Shown here piece by piece: positions 8,188-15,690 of a stretch of 26,724 nt of DNA. The stretch lies in the NCBI GenBank assembly GCA_021372535.1, contig JAJFUH010000099.1, positions 1 through 26,724 of the forward strand. Direction: 5' to 3'. Position 1 is the stretch's first letter, and every line of letters begins with the position of its first letter. Source of the DNA: a bacterium (lineage in GTDB: Bacteria; Latescibacterota; Latescibacteria; Latescibacterales; Latescibacteraceae). A program made the translations under genes and the position numbers. Under the pieces are notes generated by a model. The model saw nothing but the letters and a program-made list of their open reading frames with translations, was not told the DNA's origin and did not search any database.

Positions 8188-10470
8188 TCATTTTTTATGC
8201 CGGATCATCGGGGCGGGAATACGCTGTTTGTCCATATCCGGGCCTTTGCAGAACACATCGAGACCGAGCCCGCCCGCGCCGTTGAAATAGGTTAGTTTCA
8301 CGCTGTGCATGCCCTTTCTGAGCGCCGCAAATCCTATCTTCTCCTGCATCGCGTGACGTCCCCCGTTGTCCACGATTACGTTCCCGTCTATGTACAGCAC
8401 AGTTCCATCATCGGAAAACGTGTAGAATGAATAGACGCCGTCCTTCGGAATCTCGATATATCCCTCGTAGACCATGCCGAAAATCTCGGTCGGGCCGGTC
8501 TCCGGAAGGAGAAACTGTTCGGAAACGCCTGTTTTCTTCGGCCTGACCCTGCCGAACATGGGAGTCGTATCCCATCCCGATTCATAATATTTCCATGCCG
8601 CGCCCGGAACAAGAGCGCCCGTTTTGACGGGTTCGAGATATGATAGGCGCTGTGTTTTGATGTTATCGGCGATGCGCTGTTTGAACTGCGCGGTTGTCAG
8701 GCCGCTTTCGTTGAGATACTTTACCCCGAATTTTTCCGCTTTGGCGCAGAAATCGTCGAGTTTTTTCATGTAATCCGCGTTGATTCCGACCGTAAGGTTC
8801 GTCTGGTCGACCACATACGCCTTGTCGTTGATGTCCCGCGCAACCCATGCATATTCGGGACTGAGCCGTGATGCCTGCACACGTTCGAGGTATTCGGGGC
8901 TGCCGCTTACCGCTTTTTCCGCCTCATTCCAGATCGAATCGGCGAACGCGAAGAAGTTGCCCGAGAGAAGCGCGGTTTCCGGCGGTTCATAGCACCCCAT
9001 GTGGATGTTTTCCTTTTCGGCCTTGTCGTGAATGAAGTCTATGTAGACCCGTATCTGTGGCGCGGCGGGACCGTAATACGCCTCCAGAAACTCGTTGATG
9101 GCCAGATTGTCGTCATACTGCGGGTTCCACAGCAGTTTCGCATGGAGATAGGCGCCGAGCTCCGAAAGTTCGCCGTGCGGGATATTGGGCGTATCCTGCT
9201 GGAACATGCCGGTGACGTGGTTGTTCACGAACAGGTTGAGGTTCTTCTTGCGCACCCGGAGGTTCGGGAAGGGGAGGAGATAGTGGGAGAAGTCGGTCGT
9301 ATAATTCCACACCCACAGGCGGTTCGAGATTTTCGACCAGTCCTCGAGGTCCCGGGTGAACAGCTTATTGTTCTCGCTGTCGCACCGATCGAACGGATGG
9401 GTGAAACAGCACTCGATGCTGCACAGCCGTATGATGACATTGTCGCGGGGACGGATCGTTTTCGGCGCGTGACGGGTCCACTGGTAGGCGAGGGTGACGA
9501 TTGCCCTGTCGGGGAACTCCTTTTTGACCTCGTCGGCGACACGGTTCACCAGGTCGAGCACGGGCGCCATCTGCGAGCCCTCACGCTCGGTGAGGGCCTG
9601 GCATTTTTTGCATTCGCAGTAGTTGTAGCAGTCGTTCTGATCGAGCGCGAGGATTTTCGCCTGCGGATTTTCACGGAATGCCCTGAGCACACCCTCGGTG
9701 ACTATGGCGAAGACATCCTCGTTCGTGCAGCACAGCTGGCTGTATTCTTTCATCCGTTTGCCGGCGACGAGTGAGAAGTATTCGGGGTGGGTATCGTAAT
9801 ACTTCGCTTTCGGCACGAGCCGTTCAAAGGTGTGGACGAAAAAGCCCGGCACCCATTCGATCTGGCCGCCGTGACGTTCCGCGAGACCCCCCTCGAACGT
9901 GTTGCGGTTGATCCGGTTACGCGCCGCCCAGTCGCCGTCCTTGGCATCCCAGATGTACGGCTCGCGGTATTCGAGCGCCGGGACGACCCGCTCATCGAGG
10001 ACGGGAATCCCGAGCTTTTTGTACTGCGGTATGCGGCTGACCTCCGGAGTGAACCAGCGGCACCCGAGATGATCCTCGAGGAGTCCGTACACGCCGTACA
10101 TGTTTCCGCGCAGGGCGCCGCCCGCGATGATGAGATGCTTCCCGTGATTTTTCAGCACATAGCCCTCATCGCCGAGACCGGCAAAGTCGATCTGTTCGTT
10201 CAGCTGCCTGAGGTGGCTGTTGTCGCCGATGATGATTTCATGGTCGGTCATCGGGATGGCTTCCCCCACGATGGGGATATCGGCTCCGGTCATCTGCCGG
10301 AGGAACGACTGGAGCTCATTCGCCCCGTGGACGGTGGACGGCGAGGCTTTGTCGGAAATCACGATGCGGTAATCCGATCTGCCGTTGTACGTCAGGTAAT
10401 TTTCCCGCCCGCAACCCGGTGAGAGCAGCGCGGCGAGTGCAACGAAAAGGAGGAAAGAGTGAATTTTCAT
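8188..10470 (-). CDS. DUF4838-family lipoprotein with C-terminal PA14-like domain
   Basis: A 760-residue protein. I choose the second of two adjacent ATGs (10470; the other is 10473) because GAGG lies five bases upstream. The signal MKIHSFLLFVALAALLSPGC has its lipobox cysteine at residue 20. Residues about 28-125 resemble the N-terminal domain of alpha-glucuronidases (GANELQSFLRQMTGADIPIV). Residues about 180-440 carry the DUF4838 core, with YFSLVAGKR, LALDQNDCYNYCECKKC and a Cys/His-rich SIECCFTHPFDRC segment. Residues about 655-755 look like a PA14 carbohydrate-binding domain (GYIEIPKDGVYSFYTFSDDG). Proteins of this architecture are presumed to act on polysaccharides, but no activity is established. 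It is monocistronic in this window and faces the DUF362 cluster. Confidence 0.85.
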   Translation of the reverse strand: MKIHSFLLFVALAALLSPGCGRENYLTYNGRSDYRIVISDKASPSTVHGANELQSFLRQMTGADIPIVGEAIPMTDHEIIIGDNSHLRQLNEQIDFAGLGDEGYVLKNHGKHLIIAGGALRGNMYGVYGLLEDHLGCRWFTPEVSRIPQYKKLGIPVLDERVVPALEYREPYIWDAKDGDWAARNRINRNTFEGGLAERHGGQIEWVPGFFVHTFERLVPKAKYYDTHPEYFSLVAGKRMKEYSQLCCTNEDVFAIVTEGVLRAFRENPQAKILALDQNDCYNYCECKKCQALTEREGSQMAPVLDLVNRVADEVKKEFPDRAIVTLAYQWTRHAPKTIRPRDNVIIRLCSIECCFTHPFDRCDSENNKLFTRDLEDWSKISNRLWVWNYTTDFSHYLLPFPNLRVRKKNLNLFVNNHVTGMFQQDTPNIPHGELSELGAYLHAKLLWNPQYDDNLAINEFLEAYYGPAAPQIRVYIDFIHDKAEKENIHMGCYEPPETALLSGNFFAFADSIWNEAEKAVSGSPEYLERVQASRLSPEYAWVARDINDKAYVVDQTNLTVGINADYMKKLDDFCAKAEKFGVKYLNESGLTTAQFKQRIADNIKTQRLSYLEPVKTGALVPGAAWKYYESGWDTTPMFGRVRPKKTGVSEQFLLPETGPTEIFGMVYEGYIEIPKDGVYSFYTFSDDGTVLYIDGNVIVDNGGRHAMQEKIGFAALRKGMHSVKLTYFNGAGGLGLDVFCKGPDMDKQRIPAPMIRHKK

Positions 10471-10473
10471 CAT

Positions 10474-11078
10474 GACCTCGAAGTGATAGGAATGATTCGT
10501 AAAAACGATAGGTGAATTTGAAAGAAATATAAAAGTATTCAGCGGGGAAATGAACTTTTTTCCATTCAATCCCATATTCATGATAGTTCAATCCGCCGGA
10601 GTACAGGGTGAAGCTTTTCCTTCTTTTTGTTGTGTTCCAGAATCAGGAGAAAAAAAAACGAGCAAAGCCCGGACACCACTATCCACCTGTTCGAAGGGGA
10701 TTGACTAATAGTCAAACAGGAGGTACGATAATAGTGCCGGATTGTGGTTTTTCCTGTATGGTGAAAAAAAAATTGATTGCCAGGCTGAAAATCAAGGTTT
10801 TTTGGATTTTTCTTGAAATGAGATAAGAATAATAGTATGTTTCTGAAATTATAATATTCATTTACGGAAAAAAACATGAGTTGCGGAAAAATCATTTTTT
10901 AATAAATCGAAACCTTTGAAATAATCTGAACTCAGTAATAGTGGTAATTCCCGGTAATAATTTTTAGGAATTACTAAAAAAAGAATCGCAAATAACTGTC
11001 ACTATAACAGAAAATCTCCTTTTTAGGTGATAGATATAAACTCTCAAGGCTTATCAAGCCTATTTGGGGCGTTGCCAT
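10474..11078. other. AT-rich intergenic region between lipoprotein gene and IS5 transposase
   Basis: No coding sequence is supported. The region is AT-rich with poly-A/T tracts. A short perfect hairpin GGCTT-ATC-AAGCC (11049-11061) lies just outside the transposase stop codon. It may contain the upstream control region of the lipoprotein gene and the left end of the insertion sequence, but I could not define a terminal inverted repeat. No remnant of the N-terminus of the SUMF1 gene on the other side of the IS was seen here. Confidence 0.5.
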
Positions 11079-12140
11079 TTACGTTGTATACACAGTGAGG
11101 GCAAGACCTCGCCGAATATTGTGTATCAAACAGAGGAACATGAAGTGAAGCTCGTTTCGTTTAAGATTAACATACCGAACAGCCCGGTATCCCATAAGAT
11201 TTTTAAAGTGAGCGAATGGTCGTTCTACCGCGTTGCGAATACGGCTCTTGCATTTGTTTGCTTTCTTTTGCTTTCCGGAGAGCTTTGGACGGCCCCGTCT
11301 CCCCTTGTCCAGAATACCATAGAAAACACCGTGCTCTCTCATGCTTCGCTTTATGCGATCATCTGCATATGCCTTGTCAGCAAAGACAGATCGCTCATCC
11401 CCACATATCAGATTGTCCAGTTCCCGCGAATCATGGACACTGGCTGTGGTGAAACGCATCCGACGAATAATATTCGAGCCCTCGTCGGCAGCGATATGCC
11501 CTTTATAACCGTAGTACTGCCTGCCACCTTTTTGTGTGCCGGTTGCATCATGATCTTGTTGAGAAGATCGCCCGGATTCATCATTATCCTGGTCATTTTT
11601 ATTCTTCTTGCGAGCGGCTTGAACAAGCGTCGCATCAACCAGTGTCCCCTTGCGAAGAATAACGTTCCTTTTATCAAGCTGTTTCAGAACGTTTTTGAAT
11701 ATTTTATTCAGAAGATCAGCCTTGATAAGACGTTCTCGAAAACGCCATATCGTCGTAAAATCCGGTATCTCCTTATCAAAACTGATGCCCAGAAAACGCT
11801 GAAAACTCAGGCGGTCGATCAGGGCGTCCTCAAGCGCCGGATCGCTCAGATCATACAAATACTGAAGTATAAGGCATTTCAATCCAAATACGATCGGAAG
11901 ACTCGGCCTTCCGCGATTTGTGTCCTGATACATTCCCGTGCAAATGGATTCAAGGCTATCCCAGTTGACATAATTATCAATATCGTGAAGCAGTTTATCA
12001 GTCCGGCTTCGTTTTGTTCGGGCGCTGAAGGCACTGTCTAATAAAGAAAGTTGTAACTTTTGCTTGCCGATCATCGTTGATTTATCCTTTATTTGGAGTT
12101 AACACACTGTATATTTTATATGTTAACTCTATTGTGCCAA
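11041..12140 (-). mobile_element. IS5-family insertion sequence (ends approximate)
   Basis: The element is defined by a full-length transposase. Both ends are approximate: comparing 11000-11078 with the reverse complement of 12075-12160 gave no convincing terminal inverted repeat or target duplication. An 8-bp inverted repeat GAGTTAAC/GTTAACTC (12096-12103 and 12122-12129) lies between the transposase start and the SUMF1 coding region and may mark the right-end or promoter region. Confidence 0.6.
11079..12074 (-). CDS. IS5-family transposase
   Basis: A 331-residue DDE transposase. The N-terminal part (about residues 50-120) carries the DUF772-type segment RGRPSLPIVFGLKCLILQYL and FTTIWRFRERL. 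The catalytic acidic residues appear to be D147 (TLVDATLV), D233 (FADKAYAD) and E284 (NAVERPFAHFK), in the spacing and context of IS5 enzymes, with the usual GYKGH motif at 189-193. The frame is intact, so the element may be active. It is transcribed away from the DGR target gene, whose reading frame begins three bases from the transposase start codon, so the insertion likely removed or replaced that gene's 5' part and promoter. Confidence 0.93.
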   Translation of the reverse strand: MIGKQKLQLSLLDSAFSARTKRSRTDKLLHDIDNYVNWDSLESICTGMYQDTNRGRPSLPIVFGLKCLILQYLYDLSDPALEDALIDRLSFQRFLGISFDKEIPDFTTIWRFRERLIKADLLNKIFKNVLKQLDKRNVILRKGTLVDATLVQAARKKNKNDQDNDESGRSSQQDHDATGTQKGGRQYYGYKGHIAADEGSNIIRRMRFTTASVHDSRELDNLICGDERSVFADKAYADDRIKRSMREHGVFYGILDKGRRGRPKLSGKQKKANKCKSRIRNAVERPFAHFKNLMGYRAVRYVNLKRNELHFMFLCLIHNIRRGLALTVYTT

Positions 12141-13090
12141 AAATGCAAGCAAATTATTACTCACTTATTATTTCAAAGGTTTCAAATTATATATACAATG
12201 CAACTATACCCGGGAATATAGTATCAACCACCGGAATAGAATATCAGATTGTTGTTGAATATGGTGGCAAAACACAAACCACCCCTGTCTATTTCATTCC
12301 CGTTTCAGCCACCAAATCAGGCGAAACCACAACCTACAAAAACATCACTTTTGTTTCGATTCCCGGTGGTACTTTTCGCATGGGGGATGTCGAGAATTAT
12401 GGCAAATATTCCTATGAAAAGCCTGTTCACTCAGTAACCGTTTCCTCGTTTGAGATGAGTATCTATGAAGTTACGCAGGGACAGTATCAGTCTGTGATGG
12501 GAACGATTCCATCTACGAGTTATGGTGTGGGTGATAATTACCCGGTGTATTATGTAAGTTGGTACGATGCGGTGAAGTTCTGCAACAGGCTGAGCGAGCA
12601 GATGGGATATGGAAAGTGTTATACCGAGAGCGGGAACTGGGACTGCGATTTCAGCAAGAGCGGATTCCGTCTGCCAACTGAAGCGGAATGGGAATATGCA
12701 TGCAGAGCGGGGACGGAGACGAACTTCTATACGGGGAATACTATAAGCAGTGATGGCCAAACATCGACGGATCTTGAACGTGCGGGCTGGTATTGGTATA
12801 ATTGGGGGCAGACAAATAACAAATCGCATACTGTTGGAGAAAAAGAAAAGAACGCCTTTGGTCTATACGACATGCATGGTAATATATGGGAATGGTGCAA
12901 TGACTGGTATGGGGCATATACGTCTGATAACCAGACGAATCCTACGGGGCCAACTTCGGGCTCCTACCGGGTGGGACGTGGCGGTTGCTGGGGCGACAAC
13001 GCCGGGTCGTGCCGGTCGGCGGACCGCCGCTGGGACGACCCGTCGTACACGAACTTCTACATCGGTTTCCGTGTTGTCCGTAGGCCGTAA
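12077..13090 (+). CDS. DGR target protein, SUMF1/FGE-sulfatase (C-type lectin-like) fold, N-terminally truncated
   Basis: The open frame gives 337 residues; the true start is uncertain (ATG 12077 or 12143) and no Shine-Dalgarno sequence or signal peptide is visible. Residues about 28-80 look like the end of a beta-sandwich domain (YNATIPGNIVSTTGIEYQIVV). Residues about 90-336 form a SUMF1/FGE domain: FVSIPGGTFRMGD, EVTQGQYQSVMG, YPVYYVSWYDAVKFCNRL, FRLPTEAEWEYACRAGT, GLYDMHGNIWEWCNDWYG and the terminal GFRVVRRP. Residues from about 294 to the end are encoded by the variable repeat, so this surface is diversified by the RT downstream. In known DGRs this fold displays variable residues for ligand binding; its ligand is unknown. 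The N-terminal region appears to have been lost at the IS5 junction. Confidence 0.88.
   Translation: MIYPLFGVNTLYILYVNSIVPKMQANYYSLIISKVSNYIYNATIPGNIVSTTGIEYQIVVEYGGKTQTTPVYFIPVSATKSGETTTYKNITFVSIPGGTFRMGDVENYGKYSYEKPVHSVTVSSFEMSIYEVTQGQYQSVMGTIPSTSYGVGDNYPVYYVSWYDAVKFCNRLSEQMGYGKCYTESGNWDCDFSKSGFRLPTEAEWEYACRAGTETNFYTGNTISSDGQTSTDLERAGWYWYNWGQTNNKSHTVGEKEKNAFGLYDMHGNIWEWCNDWYGAYTSDNQTNPTGPTSGSYRVGRGGCWGDNAGSCRSADRRWDDPSYTNFYIGFRVVRRP
12958..13089 (+). repeat. DGR variable repeat (VR)
   Basis: This 132-bp segment at the 3' end of the SUMF1 gene aligns without gaps to the template repeat at 14714-14845 (offset 1756). There are 25 differences: 23 at positions that are adenine in the template (changed to G, T or C) and two elsewhere (C14765 to G13009, T14840 to G13084). 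The adenine-poor run 14816-14830 is unchanged and is a candidate initiation-of-homing sequence. The changes alter 14 residues of the protein, mostly Asn codons in the template (to Tyr, Gly, Asp, Ser, Arg, Phe). The stop codon of the target gene (13088-13090) overlaps the end of the repeat. Confidence 0.95.
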
Positions 13091-13093
13091 GTA

Positions 13094-13108
13094 GATTCAC
13101 CATTCGAA
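13094..13108 (+). repeat. 15-nt VR-flank element complementary to the TR flank
   Basis: GATTCACCATTCGAA begins four bases after the VR ends and is the exact reverse complement of TTCGAATGGTGAATC at 14846-14860, which begins one base after the TR ends. The TR transcript could therefore pair with the coding strand or mRNA of the target just 3' of the VR. A role in target recognition or homing is inference. Confidence 0.6.
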
Positions 13109-13208
13109 CGGAACAGGAGCCGACGACGCCGAGCGAACAGCGAAGAAGCGGAGCAGAGCTGTGAAGCGAGGAGGAGGAGGCGCAAGAGCGCGCGGAGCGC
13201 GTTCGAAT
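13102..13208. repeat. Inverted repeat bounding a purine-rich GC spacer
   Basis: ATTCGAACG (13102-13110) and CGTTCGAAT (13200-13208) form a 9-bp perfect inverted repeat around about 90 bases of low-complexity, purine-rich, GC-rich sequence built from GAGC/GAAGCG/GGAGGA-like motifs. It lies between the target gene and the HRDC gene. No open frame is supported. It could fold as a large hairpin 3' of the VR, where characterised DGRs have a hairpin or cruciform. Confidence 0.5.
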
Positions 13209-13227
13209 TATTTTTTTGGAGGGGAAT

Positions 13228-13707
13228 TTGCGTTATCGTGTTTTTACCTATGGAATAACGCCGGATGAAGAGCTGATCGAGCTGAATAATTTTCTGACGT
13301 CAAGGCGGGTTCTCTCCGTTCGGCACGAACTGACGGTAAAGGACGGGTCGCCGTACCTTCTCTTTATCGTGGAATTCATCGAGTCTGGTAACGCCCATAA
13401 ACCGCCCGACAGACCGCCGAAGATTGATTACCGCGAGAAGCTCTCAGAGGAGGATTTTGAGGTGTTCAGCCGCCTGCGAGACCTGCGTAAGGAAATCGCT
13501 GAACGCGAGGGTGTGCCGGTTTACTCCATATTCACCAACGCCCAGATAGCAGAAATGGTCGAACGCCGTGTGAAAACCATGACTTCCCTGCAGGATATCC
13601 CCGGCATTGGTGCGGGGAAAACCGAGAAGTACGGCGGTGAGTTTCTCGACATGTGTGGAAAGCTACTGTCGGACGGCGATCGGGAAGACGATGAAACGGA
13701 AAGGTAA
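13228..13707 (+). CDS. DGR accessory protein, HRDC-domain type
   Basis: A 159-residue protein. I choose TTG at 13228 because GGAGGGG (13218-13224) lies just upstream; an in-frame TTG at 13216 would precede this ribosome-binding site. The N-terminal half (RYRVFTYGI … ELNNFLTSRRVLSVRHEL … LLFIVEFIE) matches the small domain of HRDC-type DGR accessory proteins as I know them. Residues about 75-150 form an HRDC domain (FSRLRDLRKEIAEREGVPVY, SLQDIPGIGAGKTEKYG). In DGRs without the usual Avd protein, such an HRDC protein is found beside the RT and is presumed to bind nucleic acid and help mutagenic retrohoming. It overlaps the RT gene by 17 bases, indicating coupled translation. Confidence 0.85.
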   Translation: MRYRVFTYGITPDEELIELNNFLTSRRVLSVRHELTVKDGSPYLLFIVEFIESGNAHKPPDRPPKIDYREKLSEEDFEVFSRLRDLRKEIAEREGVPVYSIFTNAQIAEMVERRVKTMTSLQDIPGIGAGKTEKYGGEFLDMCGKLLSDGDREDDETER

Positions 13708-14692
13708 TCTCTTCGATTCTGTCATTGATTTCGACAATCTCCTCGATGCATTCCACAAAGCCCAACTCGGTAAAGCCGATAGAGAAGATGTCAAAGCTTT
13801 TCGGTTTGATCTGAATGCAAATATCGCCACACTTCGCAATGATATCATCAACGATACGCTATGTCTTGGTTCTTATCATTACTTCATGGTTCACGATCCC
13901 AAAACACGCTTGATCTGCGCAGCGAACTTCCCCGAGCGTGTCGTCCACCATGCGCTTATCAACATAATCGGGCCGCTTCTTGATAGCCACATGATTTCTC
14001 ACAGTTTTGCCTGCCGTAAGGGGAAAGGGCAGCATAAAGCGCTTTCTGTCACGCTATGTTTCAGCAGAAGACATCCGTATTATTTTCAAATGGATATTCG
14101 CAAATGCTTTGATTCTATTCCCCATGAAAGGCTGAAGAAGATGCTCGCGAGCCGGTTCAAGGATGAAAAGCTGCTCCGTCTTTGCAGCCGGATTATTGAT
14201 TCGTATCATGCGGCACCCGGTGCGGGTCTACCGATCGGCAATTTAACGAGCCAGTATTTCGCAAACGCTTATCTTGATATCTTTGACCATTGGATCAAGG
14301 AATCATGCAGGATGAAAAGCTATCTCAGATATATGGATGATATGCTCATGTTCGGCAAAAAAGATGAACTTCTGGAGCTTCGCGGGAAATGCGGTGACTT
14401 TCTCGCAACTGAGCTTGGGTTGATCCTGAAAAATGGCGGAACAATCAACAGTGTTGAAAAAGGCATCGGATTCCTGGGGTGTGCAATTTTCCCGAAAGGC
14501 ATACGTTTGAGTAAGCGAACCAAAAAACGTGTCCGAACAAAGTTTCATCGCTATGAAGAAATGTGGGAGAAAGGATTCTGGAATTCTGAAACGCTTCAGC
14601 AAAGGACAGAATCGTTGTGGGCAGGATTGTATAGCGCTAATAGTTATGGCTGGCGGTGCAGGCTTGCCAAACATGGCCGTGACGATGTATAA
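13691..14692 (+). CDS. DGR-type reverse transcriptase
   Basis: A 333-residue RT starting at ATG 13691 (MKRKGNLFDSV), inside the end of the HRDC gene. Motifs in order: RLICAANFPERVVHHAL near residue 73, catalytic Asp in FQMDIRKCFDSI (D135), the DGR-specific IGNLTSQYFANAYLD at residues 182-196 (IGxxxSQ in place of the QGxxxSP of group II intron RTs), the YMDD box at 214-217, and LGLILKN … IGFLGCAIF. No maturase, protease or endonuclease domain is present, as usual for DGR RTs. It makes cDNA from the TR transcript with adenine-directed misincorporation; the cDNA replaces the VR. The frame is intact. The TR lies 21 bases past the stop codon. Confidence 0.96.
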   Translation: MKRKGNLFDSVIDFDNLLDAFHKAQLGKADREDVKAFRFDLNANIATLRNDIINDTLCLGSYHYFMVHDPKTRLICAANFPERVVHHALINIIGPLLDSHMISHSFACRKGKGQHKALSVTLCFSRRHPYYFQMDIRKCFDSIPHERLKKMLASRFKDEKLLRLCSRIIDSYHAAPGAGLPIGNLTSQYFANAYLDIFDHWIKESCRMKSYLRYMDDMLMFGKKDELLELRGKCGDFLATELGLILKNGGTINSVEKGIGFLGCAIFPKGIRLSKRTKKRVRTKFHRYEEMWEKGFWNSETLQQRTESLWAGLYSANSYGWRCRLAKHGRDDV

Positions 14693-14713
14693 TGCAGCAG
14701 AGGGATGCGCACA

Positions 14714-14845
14714 GGGCTCCAACCGGGTGAAACGTGGCGGTAGCTGGAACAACAACGCCAGGAACTGCCGGTCGGCAAACCGCAACAGGAACAACCCGTC
14801 GAACACGAACAACAACATCGGTTTCCGTGTAGTCCGTAATCCGTA
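14714..14845 (+). repeat. DGR template repeat (TR)
   Basis: The invariant master copy for the variable repeat at 12958-13089, immediately 3' of the RT. It contains 39 adenines, 23 of which differ in the VR. Conceptually translated in the target frame it reads …RGGSWNNNARNCRSANRNR…, rich in AAC Asn codons, which mutagenesis of the two adenines can change to many residues but not to a stop codon. It is probably transcribed as a non-coding RNA with the flanking 3' structured region; no start codon with a ribosome-binding site supports translation. Confidence 0.95.
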
Positions 14846-14948
14846 TTCGAATGGTGAATCCGGCCATCGCGTATTCCTGTTCCCGTGCGGGAACGAATAT
14901 TACACGATCAGGCGGGGTTGGTAGGCGAACGCTCGAAGGTCCCGCCTG
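14846..14948 (+). ncRNA. Candidate structured 3' part of the DGR template RNA
   Basis: Directly after the TR come the 15-nt element complementary to the VR flank (14846-14860), a perfect GTTCCCG-TG-CGGGAAC hairpin (14879-14894), and an 8-bp inverted repeat CAGGCGGG/CCCGCCTG (14909-14916 and 14941-14948) with a 24-base loop. In the Bordetella phage DGR, sequence just downstream of the TR is needed for cDNA priming; an equivalent role here is inferred from position and structure only. There is no T run after the last stem, so it does not look like a classical terminator. Confidence 0.45.
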
Positions 14949-15183
14949 TATGTATTAACCAATTCAGAATAATAAAAAAAAGCCTCCCACCATGGCTTCG
15001 ACATTCCATTTTTAAAGTGGAATGTTTACAAAAAGTAGGGTTATGACCATAGATAGCTGTAACGAAGATAGAAGATATATTTTCAGATAAATTCGGGTTA
15101 ATACTCTTGAATATTCTTAAAGACTATACTATATTAATAATTATATTTATCGCAGATACAAGCTTTTAACACGAGGGTCTGTC
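14949..15183. other. AT-rich intergenic region after the DGR
   Basis: No gene is supported. The region contains the upstream control region of the small membrane protein gene at 15184, including a plausible promoter at 15107-15135. Confidence 0.5.
15107..15135 (+). promoter_or_regulatory. Candidate promoter for the small membrane protein gene
   Basis: TTGAAT (15107-15112) and TATATT (15130-15135) are separated by 17 bases, followed by GAGGG (15173-15177) and ATG at 15184. This is by consensus resemblance in an AT-rich region, so false positives are easy. Confidence 0.35.
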
Positions 15184-15546
15184 ATGCAGGCGAAATGGAA
15201 ACTTAAACGGATCGGTATCCTGTCCGCTATGAAAATTGCCGGGGCGGTATCAGGTGTTCTCGGGTTTGTTCTGGGCACTGTCTGGGCGCTCATGATCATA
15301 TTTTTTTCATCGCTTATGAATATGGCGATGTCGAACCATGTTTCGGGTTTCGGTTTCTCCGCCCTCATCATATTTCCTATACTTTTTACCATATTCTATA
15401 GCCTGCTGGGTGCTTTTATCGCCTTTCTTCTCGTTGTGCTTTATAACCTCGCCGCGGGTATATGGGGGGGGCTCGACCTCGAAGTCGATTACACATATCA
15501 GTTTGAGCGTAAAGAAGAGAACACGAGCATGTACGGGATGCTGTAG
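15184..15546 (+). CDS. Small membrane protein, possibly DUF3566-like
   Basis: A 120-residue protein. The start ATG follows GAGGG by six bases. Two hydrophobic spans (about residues 15-45, possibly up to the MNMAMSN break, and 59-92) flank a short loop. After the second span comes LYNLAAGIWGGLDLEVDY, which resembles the end of DUF3566 transmembrane domains (LxNLxxxxxGGIxVxL). The C-terminus is short, charged and probably cytoplasmic. Function is unknown. It has its own likely promoter and stands between the DGR and glnS with no clear operon partner. Confidence 0.65.
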   Translation: MQAKWKLKRIGILSAMKIAGAVSGVLGFVLGTVWALMIIFFSSLMNMAMSNHVSGFGFSALIIFPILFTIFYSLLGAFIAFLLVVLYNLAAGIWGGLDLEVDYTYQFERKEENTSMYGML

Positions 15547-15690
15547 GCATGGAAAAACAGGAGTATGATGAGCCGTAACCAGGCGGAGTGATTTATACTG
15601 ATTAAACACAAACGATTTCTGAAAAATCATAATTTATTCAGATACATTCAGATATATTTACATACAATATCATGTGGAGTATAAAAAGCA

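Noticed and set aside
11064-12041. 325-codon plus-strand frame through the insertion sequence
   Set aside because: It is the antisense of an intact IS5 transposase with all catalytic residues.
11000-12160. Terminal inverted repeats and target duplication of the IS5 element
   Set aside because: I compared both flanks by eye and found no convincing match beyond short A/T runs, so the ends are left approximate.
13216-13227. Upstream TTG start for the HRDC gene
   Set aside because: The TTG at 13216 precedes the GGAGGGG ribosome-binding site, which correctly positions the TTG at 13228.
13216-13707. Avd-type accessory protein
   Set aside because: Avd proteins are small four-helix-bundle proteins; this one has a clear HRDC domain, so it is the alternative accessory type.
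14529-14924. 131-codon plus-strand frame running through the template repeat
   Set aside because: It starts inside the RT gene in another frame with no ribosome-binding site. Its SUMF1-like reading is explained by TR homology to the VR, so it is not called as a protein.
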